Shown here one piece after another: positions 1 through 6,895 of a stretch of DNA of 13,830 nt. The notes under the pieces are model-generated. The model did no database searches. It saw only the letters and a list, made by a program, of their open reading frames with translations, and had not been told where the DNA came from. Both the position numbers and the translations under genes were made by a program. Location: positions 1 to 13,830 of the forward strand of contig NZ_CAAFOM010000109.1 of the NCBI RefSeq assembly GCF_900764565.1. The letters are read 5' to 3'. Position 1 is the stretch's first letter. Every line of letters begins with the position of its first letter. The stretch comes from an uncultured Catenibacterium sp. GTDB lineage: Bacteria > Bacillota_I > Bacilli_A > Erysipelotrichales > Coprobacillaceae.

Positions 1-20
1 GACGTGTGCTCTTCCGATCT
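1..20 (+). other. Illumina sequencing adapter remnant (not genomic)
   Basis: The first 20 bases equal the 3' end of the Illumina TruSeq read-2 adapter, ending in CTCTTCCGATCT. They are a library artefact left at a contig end. Reading through them adds false residues: frame 1 gives DVCSSDL and frame 3 gives RVLFRS, the latter in frame with the partial gene that follows. Genomic sequence starts at base 21. Confidence 0.97.
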
Positions 21-113
21 AATATCTCTATGTATCCTCAGTTAATGAAGGATGCAGGACTAGATACACCAGCTTTAATTGATGAATTAATCAAACTTGC
101 ATTACAGAGATAA
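21..113 (+). CDS. C-terminal fragment of an unidentified protein
   Basis: An open frame with no start runs from the adapter junction to a TAA at 111-113. It gives about 30 residues, beginning NISMYPQLMKDAG and ending in a leucine-rich helix (LIDELIKLALQR). The stop is followed at once by a hairpin and T run, which supports a true gene end. The fragment is too short for me to recognise the family, and a function should not be assigned. It is a separate transcription unit from the leu-ilv operon, because a terminator and a new promoter lie between them. The five or six residues that would extend it to the left are adapter translation. Confidence 0.6.
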   Translation, partial: NISMYPQLMKDAGLDTPALIDELIKLALQR

Positions 114-137
114 GATGTCGAAAGACATCTTTTTTTA
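112..137 (+). terminator. Rho-independent terminator of the partial gene
   Basis: The stem AAGATGTC/GACATCTT has a GAAA tetraloop (loop at 120-123) and is followed by a run of T to position 136. The 5' arm starts inside the stop codon of the partial gene. It separates that gene from the biosynthetic operon. The roughly 200 bases from 138 to the promoter at 342 are AT-rich, and I see no gene or clear site in them. Confidence 0.85.
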
Positions 138-341
138 TAGTCTTATGAGATAAATAATTATCAATATAATAAATATTTTGCGAAGTTAACGGAAAATTGT
201 GTATTTTCTAAAACAATGAAAAAAATGTAGTATATTACGGCTAAATATGTAATTGTCTTAACAAGTAAACGCTTATATTGTTGATAATCCAACATAAAAT
301 TAATATAATTAGGAAAAATAGGAAAAAAGTGAAAAAGTTTG

Positions 342-370
342 TTGACATGTTTATTCGAGAAGTATATGAT
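342..370 (+). promoter_or_regulatory. Sigma-A promoter of the leu-ilv operon
   Basis: A perfect -35 box TTGACA (342-347) is separated by exactly 17 bp from TATGAT (365-370), one mismatch from the consensus -10. Transcription should start near 376-378, which gives a leader of about 320 nt before leuA. A strong constitutive promoter fits control by leader attenuation downstream rather than by an activator. No good repressor operator overlaps it. Confidence 0.9.
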
Positions 371-474
371 AAACACAACAACCCAAAAGAAAACGACTTT
401 GATAGGAACTAGTAGGGGAATGATGAAAGCGCAGAGAGGTTCTGGCTGGTGTAAAGAACTGTTTGATCATCTTT

Positions 475-481
475 GAACTCA
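475..481 (+). promoter_or_regulatory. T-box specifier: GAA-CUC (leucine codon)
   Basis: GAA (475-477) is the 3' strand of the S-turn that precedes specifier codons in T-box leaders. It is followed by CTC (478-480), a leucine codon, and then A at 481. CUC is also the specifier of the Bacillus subtilis ilv-leu leader. Shifting by one codon would give ATC (isoleucine), but it lacks the GAA just before it. leuA is the first gene downstream, which agrees with leucine. Confidence 0.82.
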
Positions 482-629
482 TCCTTGAGTGGAGCACTGA
501 ATTAAGTAGGCTGCTACGGCACTTGCGACCGTTATCTCGCTAGAGTATGAACTTTATATATAAAGCGTACTCGATAAGGTTGATATTGTGAGGTATCAAT
601 AAATTGAGGTGGAACCACGAAGAATTATT

Positions 630-669
630 CTCTCGTCCTCTTACGCTAGTAAGGGCGAGGGCTTTTTTT
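630..669 (+). terminator. T-box attenuator terminator upstream of leuA
   Basis: The 5' arm 630-643 pairs with 650-661: CTTA/TAAG next to the loop 644-649, then CT with GG (one wobble), a two-base bulge at 636-637, and CTCTCG with CGAGGG. A T run follows at 663-669. The 5' arm holds the CCTC and TCGT segments that pair with the T-box core in the antiterminator, so the two structures exclude each other as the mechanism requires. Confidence 0.9.
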
Positions 670-696
670 ATAGGTTGGAAAGGAGAATAAACAATT

Positions 697-2385
697 ATGA
701 TGAATTACCAAAAGTACAAGAGATTTGAAACAGTCAGCTTGAAAGACCGCACATGGCCAGATAAGACAATTGAAAAAGCACCTATCTGGTGTTCAGTAGA
801 TTTACGTGATGGTAACCAGGCATTAGTGACACCAATGAATATTCAGGAAAAGGTCAGAATGTTCAAGCTATTAGTAGAACTTGGATTCAAGGAAATTGAA
901 GTAGGTTTCCCATCTGCTTCACAGATTGAATATGATTTCCTTAGATTATTGATTGAAGAAAACCTCATCCCTGATGATGTCACTGTTCAGGTACTCACTC
1001 AGTGCCGTGAACATTTGATTAAAAGAACATTTGAAGCTCTTGATGGATTAGATCGTGCTATTGTGCATATTTATAATTCAACAAGTATCCTTCAAAGAGA
1101 TGTTGTCTTCAACAAGGATAAAGATGAAATCAAGAAGATTGCGACAGATGGCTGTGCTCTTGTAAAGAAGTTATGTGATAACTTCAAAGGTCAAGTCATT
1201 CTTGAATATTCACCTGAAAGCTTCACTGGTACAGAAATGGATTATGCAGTAGAAGTAGTGGATGCAGTTCTTGATGTATGGGGTGCTTCTAAAGATAATA
1301 AAGTGATTGTCAACCTTCCTTCTACTGTAGAGATGGATACACCAAATGTCTTTGCAGACCAGGTTGAATATGTATGTAGAAACCTAAAGGATCGTGAAAG
1401 AGCAATCATCTCTGTTCATCCACATAACGACAGAGGATGTGGCGTAGCCGCTACAGAACTTGCATTAATGGCAGGGGCAGATAGAGTAGAAGGTACACTA
1501 TTTGGAAATGGTGAAAGAACAGGTAATGTCGATATTGTCACTGTTGCATTAAATATGTATACACATGGTGTCAATCCAGAACTTGACTTCACACAGATGA
1601 ATGATATCAAGCATGTCTATGAAGAATGTACAAAGATGGAAGTCAATCCTCGTTCACCATATGCTGGTCAGTTAGTATTTACTGCTTTCTCTGGAAGTCA
1701 TCAGGATGCCATTAATAAAGGTATTCATAAATATCATGAAAGACAGCAGAAGCAGTGGGAAGTTCCTTACTTACCAATTGATCCAGCTGACTTGAATAGA
1801 CAATATGAACCAATCGTTCGTATCAACTCTCAATCAGGTAAAGGTGGTGTCGCCTTCGTTATGGATACAGTCTTTGGTTATCACCTTCCTAAAGCATTGC
1901 AGGGTGACTTCGCAAAGATTGTACAGAATATTTCTGAAGCAGAAGGTGAAGTATCACCAGAAAGAATCTATGATACGTTCAGAAATGAATATATTGAAAA
2001 TGAAGAACCATTCCAGTTCGTATATCAGAAATTAACTGATATCTCAGAAGATACAGAAAACGAATATGAAAGAAAAGTAGAATTAACAATTCGTGATCAT
2101 GGTGAAGAACGTACAATTGTTGGTTATGGTAATGGCCCAATTGATGCAGTTAAGAATGCCTTCAATGAAAATGGCTACCATTATATTCACTTATTAGATT
2201 ATTCAGAACATGCATTAACATCTGGTTCAAGTGCTAAAGCAGCAGCTTATGTACAGCTTAGAGCAAAAGGTACATCTATTATCGAATGGGGTGTTGGTGT
2301 TCATCCAAATATTACAACTGCGACTATTAAAGCAATTATTTCTGCTATGAATAGAATACACAAAGATATGAGGGAGGCCGCTTAA
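697..2385 (+). CDS. leuA: 2-isopropylmalate synthase (long, LeuA type 2)
   Basis: This enzyme joins acetyl-CoA to 2-ketoisovalerate, the first step committed to leucine, in the cytoplasm. Its 562 residues start with a DRTWP element and the DLRDGNQ motif (35-41). The metal-binding HPHND (241-245) and the flexible GNGERTGN motif (270-277) follow. These are marks of the HMGL-like TIM barrel in the long actinobacterial/fungal type of LeuA, not the common 510-residue bacterial type. The C-terminal part from about residue 430 fits the LeuA dimer domain, where leucine binds in family members and causes feedback inhibition. The ATG at 697 is 11 bases after AAAGGAG (679-685); the next codon is also ATG and is a possible alternative start. 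It is the first gene after the T-box, and its stop overlaps the ilvN start (TAATG). Confidence 0.96.
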   Translation: MMNYQKYKRFETVSLKDRTWPDKTIEKAPIWCSVDLRDGNQALVTPMNIQEKVRMFKLLVELGFKEIEVGFPSASQIEYDFLRLLIEENLIPDDVTVQVLTQCREHLIKRTFEALDGLDRAIVHIYNSTSILQRDVVFNKDKDEIKKIATDGCALVKKLCDNFKGQVILEYSPESFTGTEMDYAVEVVDAVLDVWGASKDNKVIVNLPSTVEMDTPNVFADQVEYVCRNLKDRERAIISVHPHNDRGCGVAATELALMAGADRVEGTLFGNGERTGNVDIVTVALNMYTHGVNPELDFTQMNDIKHVYEECTKMEVNPRSPYAGQLVFTAFSGSHQDAINKGIHKYHERQQKQWEVPYLPIDPADLNRQYEPIVRINSQSGKGGVAFVMDTVFGYHLPKALQGDFAKIVQNISEAEGEVSPERIYDTFRNEYIENEEPFQFVYQKLTDISEDTENEYERKVELTIRDHGEERTIVGYGNGPIDAVKNAFNENGYHYIHLLDYSEHALTSGSSAKAAAYVQLRAKGTSIIEWGVGVHPNITTATIKAIISAMNRIHKDMREAA

Positions 2386-2909
2386 TGGAAAGACTTGTCC
2401 TGTCTATTCTAGTTGATAATACAGCCGGCGTACTAAGCCGAGTAGCTGGATTATTCTCTAGAAGAGGCTACAACATTGATTCGTTGACCGTTGGTGAAAC
2501 AAATGATCCAGCAGTTTCACGTATGACAGTATCTGCAAGAGGAGAACCAGCCACTCTTGCACAGATTAAAAAGCAGTTAAGAAAGCTGGAAGATGTAATT
2601 GAAATATTTCCTTTGGAAGATGACCATTCAGTCTATCGTGAATTGGTGCTTATTAAGGTAGAAGCAGACCACTCACAAAGACCTGATATTGTGTCAATAG
2701 TTAATATATTTAGAGCGCAGATTGTAGATGTTGCGCCAAATTCACTCGTTGTGGAAGTAACAGGTGATCAAAATAAGATCAATGGTATTCTCACAATGTT
2801 AGATACGTTCAATATCACCGAAATCGTCCGTACTGGTATTGCTGGCATCGGAAGAGGACTAGATGATTTTGATATAGAAAAGATGAAAGCTAAGAAAAAT
2901 AGGGGGTAA
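2385..2909 (+). CDS. ilvN: Acetolactate synthase regulatory (small) subunit
   Basis: This is the regulatory subunit of acetohydroxyacid synthase. It stimulates the catalytic subunit and gives valine inhibition. The length of 174 residues is usual for the full IlvH/IlvN type: an N-terminal ACT domain (about 1-75) and a C-terminal domain (about 80-160). The effector site looks intact, with the segment DNTAGVLSRVAGLFSRRGYN containing G15 and N30, the positions known from E. coli IlvH to bind valine. It overlaps leuA by one base, so its translation is probably coupled. Its catalytic partner ilvB lies at the far end of the same operon, about 5.7 kb away, while ilvC follows directly. The symbol ilvH would be equally valid. 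Confidence 0.95.
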   Translation: MERLVLSILVDNTAGVLSRVAGLFSRRGYNIDSLTVGETNDPAVSRMTVSARGEPATLAQIKKQLRKLEDVIEIFPLEDDHSVYRELVLIKVEADHSQRPDIVSIVNIFRAQIVDVAPNSLVVEVTGDQNKINGILTMLDTFNITEIVRTGIAGIGRGLDDFDIEKMKAKKNRG

Positions 2910-2915
2910 CTAAAA

Positions 2916-3932
2916 ATGGCTAAAATCTATTACAACACAGACTGTGATTTATCTTTATTAGATGGTAGAAAGGTTGCTATCATCGGTTATGGTTCTCAGG
3001 GACATGCACATGCATTAAATCTAAAAGAATCTGGAGTAGACGTTGTTGTTGGTCTATACGAAGGTTCTAAGTCTTGGAAGAAAGCAGAAGAACAGGGTCT
3101 TAAAGTTATGACATCTGCTGATGCAGCTGCTTGGGCAGATATCATCATGGTATTAATTCCTGATGAATTACAGGCTAAACTTTATAAAGAAGCTATCGAA
3201 CCAAACTTAAACGAAGGCGATATGTTAATGTTCGCTCATGGTTTCAATATTCATTTCAATCAGATCGTTCCACCAAAGAACGTTGATGTTACTATGATTG
3301 CTCCAAAGGCTCCAGGTCATACAGTACGTTCAGAATACCAGGCAGGTAAAGGTACTCCTTGTCTAGTAGCAGTTGAACAGGATTACACTGGTAAGGCTCA
3401 TGACTATGCATTAGCTTATGGTGCTGCAATCGGTGGTGCAAGAGCTGGTCTATTAGATACTACATTCAGAACTGAAACTGAAACAGACTTATTCGGTGAA
3501 CAGGCAGTTCTTTGTGGTGGTGTATGTCAGTTAATGCAGACTGGTTTCGAAGTATTAGTAGAAGCTGGTTATGATCCAAAGAATGCATACTTTGAATGTA
3601 TCCATGAAATGAAGTTAATCGTAGACTTAATCTACCAGTCAGGTTTCGAAGGTATGAGAAAATCTATTTCTAATACTGCAGAATATGGTGACTATATCAC
3701 TGGTCCTAAATTAATCACTGAAGACACTAAGAAAGCAATGAAGAAAGTATTAGCTGATATCCAGGATGGTTCATTCGCTAAAGAATTCTTACTTGAAATG
3801 TCAGCAGCAGGTGGACAGGCTCACTTCAAAGCAATGAGACAGTTACACAATGAACATGAATGTGAAAAAGTTGGTGCTGATATCCGTTCATTATATTCTT
3901 GGTCTGATGAAGATAAGCTTTTAAATAACTAA
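2916..3932 (+). CDS. ilvC: Ketol-acid reductoisomerase (class I)
   Basis: This enzyme converts acetolactate or acetohydroxybutyrate to the dihydroxy acid, with Mg2+ and a reduced nicotinamide cofactor. The 338 residues match the short class I form. The Rossmann motif GYGSQGHAHALN starts at residue 24. The metal ligands of the helical domain are visible in DLFGEQAVLCGG (D191, E195), with more acidic ligands in the ECIHEMK region near 226-230. The C-terminal knotted domain is complete. The cofactor loop after beta-2 reads GLYEGSKSW (46-54). The position usually held by arginine in NADPH enzymes is Y48, next to E49, which may lower NADPH preference. A GGGGG ribosome site lies across the ilvN stop codon, and the gap to ilvN is six bases. 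A pair of hairpins follows the gene. Confidence 0.97.
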   Translation: MAKIYYNTDCDLSLLDGRKVAIIGYGSQGHAHALNLKESGVDVVVGLYEGSKSWKKAEEQGLKVMTSADAAAWADIIMVLIPDELQAKLYKEAIEPNLNEGDMLMFAHGFNIHFNQIVPPKNVDVTMIAPKAPGHTVRSEYQAGKGTPCLVAVEQDYTGKAHDYALAYGAAIGGARAGLLDTTFRTETETDLFGEQAVLCGGVCQLMQTGFEVLVEAGYDPKNAYFECIHEMKLIVDLIYQSGFEGMRKSISNTAEYGDYITGPKLITEDTKKAMKKVLADIQDGSFAKEFLLEMSAAGGQAHFKAMRQLHNEHECEKVGADIRSLYSWSDEDKLLNN

Positions 3933-3940
3933 TCACTAAG

Positions 3941-3998
3941 CAACACACACTTTGTGTGTTGTAAAGAGGAAGTACTACGGTACTTTCTCTTTACAACA
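3941..3998 (+). other. Two overlapping hairpins between ilvC and leuC
   Basis: Hairpin A pairs 3941-3949 with 3953-3961, a perfect 9-bp stem of CA/TG repeats with a 3-base loop. Hairpin B pairs 3957-3975 with 3980-3998, 19 bp with a single G-T wobble (3969-3986). It is closed by C(UACG)G, a UNCG-type extra-stable tetraloop at 3976-3979. The arms overlap at 3957-3961, so full A and full B cannot form together. No T run follows B, so a simple terminator is unlikely. Likely roles are protection of the upstream mRNA end, a processing site, or partial attenuation setting the ilvC to leuC ratio. B ends 14 bases before the leuC ribosome site. Confidence 0.85.
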
Positions 3999-4029
3999 TT
4001 CAAAAATAACTTGAGGAGGATTATATATA

Positions 4030-5307
4030 ATGGGAATGACAATGACGCAGAAGATCTTAGCTGATCATGCGGGAGTAAAAGAAGTTCATGCAGGTGAATT
4101 AATTGAAGCAAATGTAGATATTGTAATGGCAAATGATATTACAGGGCCTATGGCTTTACCAATCTTTAAGAGAATGGCTGATAAGGTCTTTGATAAAGAT
4201 AAGGTTGTCTTAGTGCCAGATCACTTTACACCTAATAAAGATATTAAATCTGCAGAGAACTCTAAAGCAATCAGAGAATTCTCTCGTGAGCAGGGATTGA
4301 CACATCATATGGAACAGGGTAAATGTGGTGTAGAACATGCCATCTTACCTGAAAGCGGCATTGTTGTGGCAGGAGATGCTGTCATTGGTGCAGATTCACA
4401 TACTTGTACTTATGGGGCTATTGGTGCTTTCTCTACAGGTGTAGGAACAACTGATATTGCGACAGGTATGGCGACTGGACAGTTATGGTTCAAGGTACCT
4501 TCAGCCATTAAATTTAATCTTCATGGCAAACTACCTCAATACGTATCTGGTAAGGATGTTATTTTACATATTATTGGACGTATTGGTGTAGATGGGGCTT
4601 TATATAAATCAATGGAATTTACTGGTGAGGGTGTCAAAGAATTATCTATGGCAGATCGTTTCACTATTTGTAATATGGCGATTGAGGCAGGGGCTAAGAA
4701 TGGTATCTTCCCAGTTGATGAAGCCGCTGTTGAATACTTAGATAAACATGCTAAACGTGACTATAAGATTTATGAAGCAGATTCAGACGCTGAATATGAA
4801 GAAGTCGTAGATGTAGATTTATCTGCCATTAGACCAACTGTTGCTTTCCCTCATCTTCCAGGTAATGCGAAGACAGTGGATGAAATTGAAGCAATGGATA
4901 AGATCTATATTGATCAGGTTGTGATTGGATCATGTACAAATGGTCGTATGGAAGACTTAAGAAAAGCCGCTGCCATTCTTAAAGGTAAGAAAGTGGCTGA
5001 TAATGTCAGAGTAATGGTAGTACCAGCAACTCAAAAGATTTACTTACAGTGTATCCTAGAAGGTATTCTAGAAACATTTGTAGAAGCAGGATGTGCTGTC
5101 AATACACCAAGCTGTGGTCCATGTATGGGTGGTCATATGGGTGTACTTGCGAAAGGTGAAAAGTGTGTTTCTACAACTAATAGAAACTTCGTTGGACGTA
5201 TGGGTGATGTAGAATCATTAATTTATCTTGCATCTCCTGAAACAGCAGCTGCAAGTGCGATTGCAGGTTATATCGCAAATCCAGAAAAATTCGGAGGTAA
5301 TAACTAA
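4030..5307 (+). CDS. leuC: 3-isopropylmalate dehydratase large subunit
   Basis: This is the catalytic iron-sulfur subunit that isomerises 2-isopropylmalate to 3-isopropylmalate with LeuD. Its 425 residues fit the shorter, homoaconitase-like LeuC branch. The three cluster cysteines typical of the aconitase family are present: C302 in GSCTNGR and C362 and C365 in PSCGPCMGG. DSHTCTYGAIGAF marks the substrate/cluster region. The ATG at 4030 has a strong GAGGAGGA site nine bases upstream. Two further in-frame ATGs follow within five codons and are less well placed. It is the only operon gene with a long upstream gap (97 bases, holding the two hairpins). Its stop overlaps leuD (TAATG), as expected for subunits made in equal amounts. 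Confidence 0.96.
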   Translation: MGMTMTQKILADHAGVKEVHAGELIEANVDIVMANDITGPMALPIFKRMADKVFDKDKVVLVPDHFTPNKDIKSAENSKAIREFSREQGLTHHMEQGKCGVEHAILPESGIVVAGDAVIGADSHTCTYGAIGAFSTGVGTTDIATGMATGQLWFKVPSAIKFNLHGKLPQYVSGKDVILHIIGRIGVDGALYKSMEFTGEGVKELSMADRFTICNMAIEAGAKNGIFPVDEAAVEYLDKHAKRDYKIYEADSDAEYEEVVDVDLSAIRPTVAFPHLPGNAKTVDEIEAMDKIYIDQVVIGSCTNGRMEDLRKAAAILKGKKVADNVRVMVVPATQKIYLQCILEGILETFVEAGCAVNTPSCGPCMGGHMGVLAKGEKCVSTTNRNFVGRMGDVESLIYLASPETAAASAIAGYIANPEKFGGNN

Positions 5308-5798
5308 TGGAAGCTAAAGGTAGAGTATTTAAATATGGAGATAACGTTGATACAGACGTTATTATTCCAGCAAGATATCTTAATTCATTTGATGCCAAAG
5401 AATTAGCAACTCATGCTATGGTGGACTTAGATCCTACATTTGTAGAAAGAGTCCAGCCTGGTGATATTATTGTCGCAAAGAAGAACTTTGGCTGTGGTTC
5501 ATCAAGAGAACATGCCCCTCTTGCATTAAAGACAGCAGGAGTATCATGTGTTATCGCAAAAAGCTTTGCACGTATCTTCTATCGTAACTCTATTAATATC
5601 GGTTTTGCGATTCTTGAATGTCCAGAAGCCGTAGATGGTATTGATGATGGCGATGAAGTAAAAGTAGATTATGAAACAGGTAAGATTTATAACTTAACTA
5701 AGAATACAGAATATCAGGGTCAGCCTTTCCCACCATTCATGCAGAAGATTATAGAACAGGGTGGTCTTGTAAACTATGTCAATAATAAGAAAGGATAG
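5307..5798 (+). CDS. leuD: 3-isopropylmalate dehydratase small subunit
   Basis: This is the swivelling subunit that completes the isopropylmalate isomerase active site with LeuC. Its 163 residues match the short archaeal/clostridial-type LeuD. Family motifs include DTDVIIPARYL (15-25), GCGSSREHAP (62-71) and SFARIFYRNSINIGF. The substrate-recognition loop directly after YL reads N26-S27, where related isomerases and homoaconitases vary (for example YLRT). The position next to leuA, leuB and a Leu T-box makes isopropylmalate the natural substrate. The start overlaps the leuC stop by one base, and leuB follows after a five-base gap. Confidence 0.95.
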   Translation: MEAKGRVFKYGDNVDTDVIIPARYLNSFDAKELATHAMVDLDPTFVERVQPGDIIVAKKNFGCGSSREHAPLALKTAGVSCVIAKSFARIFYRNSINIGFAILECPEAVDGIDDGDEVKVDYETGKIYNLTKNTEYQGQPFPPFMQKIIEQGGLVNYVNNKKG

Positions 5799-5803
5799 AG
5801 GAT

Positions 5804-6886
5804 ATGGAAAAGAATATTGCGGTTATTAAAGGCGATGGAATCGGTCCTGAAATCGTCAATGAAGCGATTAAGGTACTAGATGCCATCGCAAAGAAATATA
5901 ATCATACATTCAATTACAAGAATATCCTCATGGGAGGCTGTTCTATTGACGCTTATGGTGTTCCACTCACTGATGAAGCACTAGAAGTTGCGAAAAATAG
6001 TGATGCTGTATTATTAGGTTCTATTGGGGGAGATACTAATACATCTCCATGGTACAAATTAGATCCTACATTAAGACCAGAAGCAGGATTATTAAAGATT
6101 AGAAAAGAATTAGGTTTATTCGCAAACTTAAGACCTGCTTATTTATATAAAGAACTTGCTGGGGCATGTCCTTTAAAGGAAAGCACATCAGAAGCAGGTT
6201 TCGATATGATTATCGTCAGAGAACTCACTGGTGGTTTATATTTTGGTGAAAGAAATACAAAAGAAATCAATGGTGAATTAGTGGCTCATGATAATCTAGT
6301 TTATTCAGAACATGAAATTAGACGTATCGCACAAAGAGGATTTGAAATTGCGATGAAACGTTCTAAGAAGCTTACAAGTGTGGATAAGGCCAATGTTTTA
6401 GATACATCTCGCTTATGGCGTAAGATTGTGAATGAAGTGGCTCAGGATTTCCCTGAAGTAAAAGTAGAACATATGCTTGTAGATAACTGTGCGATGCAGT
6501 TAGTTAAAGATCCAGCACAGTTTGATGTAGTACTTACTGAAAACATGTTTGGGGATATCTTAAGTGATGAAGCCTCTATGGTCACTGGTTCTATTGGTAT
6601 GTTATCAAGTGCTTCACTTCGTGAAGACCATCTAGGTATGTACGAACCAAGCCATGGCAGTGCACCTGATATTGCAGGACAGAATATTGCGAATCCACTT
6701 GCAACTATATTAAGTGCGGCAATGATGCTACGTTACTCATTTGATATGGATGAAGAAGCAGCATGTATTGAAAAAGCAGTAGAAAAGGTTCTTGCGGATA
6801 ATATCCGTACAGTTGATATTTATAAAGAAGGAATGACAAAAGTATCTACATCACAGATGGGTGATGCTGTGGTAGAAAGACTTTAG
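5804..6886 (+). CDS. leuB: 3-isopropylmalate dehydrogenase
   Basis: This enzyme oxidises and decarboxylates 3-isopropylmalate to 2-ketoisocaproate, the last leucine-specific step before transamination. Its 360 residues are the normal length. Visible motifs are GDGIGPEIV (10-18), the substrate arginines in LRPEAGLLKIRKELGLFANLRP, catalytic Y146 in RELTGGLYFGE and K195 in VDKANVL, and metal-binding aspartates in VDNCAMQL and GDILSDEA. EPSHGSAPDIAGQNIANP carries the aspartate that favours NAD over NADP in this family. The start is five bases after leuD, with a purine-rich ribosome site in the leuD end. The gene closes the contiguous leuCDB block. Its TAG stop is merged with the AGGAGGG ribosome site of ilvD. 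Confidence 0.97.
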   Translation: MEKNIAVIKGDGIGPEIVNEAIKVLDAIAKKYNHTFNYKNILMGGCSIDAYGVPLTDEALEVAKNSDAVLLGSIGGDTNTSPWYKLDPTLRPEAGLLKIRKELGLFANLRPAYLYKELAGACPLKESTSEAGFDMIIVRELTGGLYFGERNTKEINGELVAHDNLVYSEHEIRRIAQRGFEIAMKRSKKLTSVDKANVLDTSRLWRKIVNEVAQDFPEVKVEHMLVDNCAMQLVKDPAQFDVVLTENMFGDILSDEASMVTGSIGMLSSASLREDHLGMYEPSHGSAPDIAGQNIANPLATILSAAMMLRYSFDMDEEAACIEKAVEKVLADNIRTVDIYKEGMTKVSTSQMGDAVVERL

Positions 6887-6895
6887 GAGGGTAAT

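Larger units (their letters stand above)
377..669 (+). promoter_or_regulatory. Leucine-type T-box riboswitch leader
   Basis: The leader has the standard parts of a tRNA-sensing T-box in order. An AGTA element (409-412 region) forms the 5' side of the stem I specifier loop, followed by the distal stem I arm with AGAGAGG and GGCTGGTG. GAA then CTC lies at 475-480. Basal stem I pairing is AGGA with TCCT. A stem III region pairs CCGTTATC with GATAAGG around a self-complementary arm at 552-565. A TTGATA/TATCAA hairpin spans 580-599. The T-box core GAGGTGGAACCACG is at 606-619, and a terminator ends at 669. In this family uncharged tRNA matching the specifier stabilises the antiterminator (GAGG 606-609 with CCTC 637-640, then ACGA with TCGT), so the operon is read when leucine is short. 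The UGGN element reads UGGA, which does not match the A73 expected of tRNA-Leu. Confidence 0.93.

Noticed and set aside
184..198. A CodY-like box upstream of the leu-ilv promoter
   Set aside because: About 11 of 15 positions fit, which is expected by chance in DNA this AT-rich, and it lies some 145 bases upstream of the -35 box.
161..376. A 71-codon minus-strand frame rich in F, I and Y across the promoter region
   Set aside because: It lies over the operon promoter, has no ribosome site, and its low-complexity content is what AT-rich noncoding DNA gives by chance.
1805..2035. A 76-codon plus-strand frame within leuA
   Set aside because: It is an out-of-frame shadow inside the LeuA coding sequence with no start signals.
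3929..4132. A 67-codon minus-strand frame across the ilvC-leuC gap
   Set aside because: It reads through the two hairpins and the leuC start, and the hairpin pairing explains its order better than coding does.
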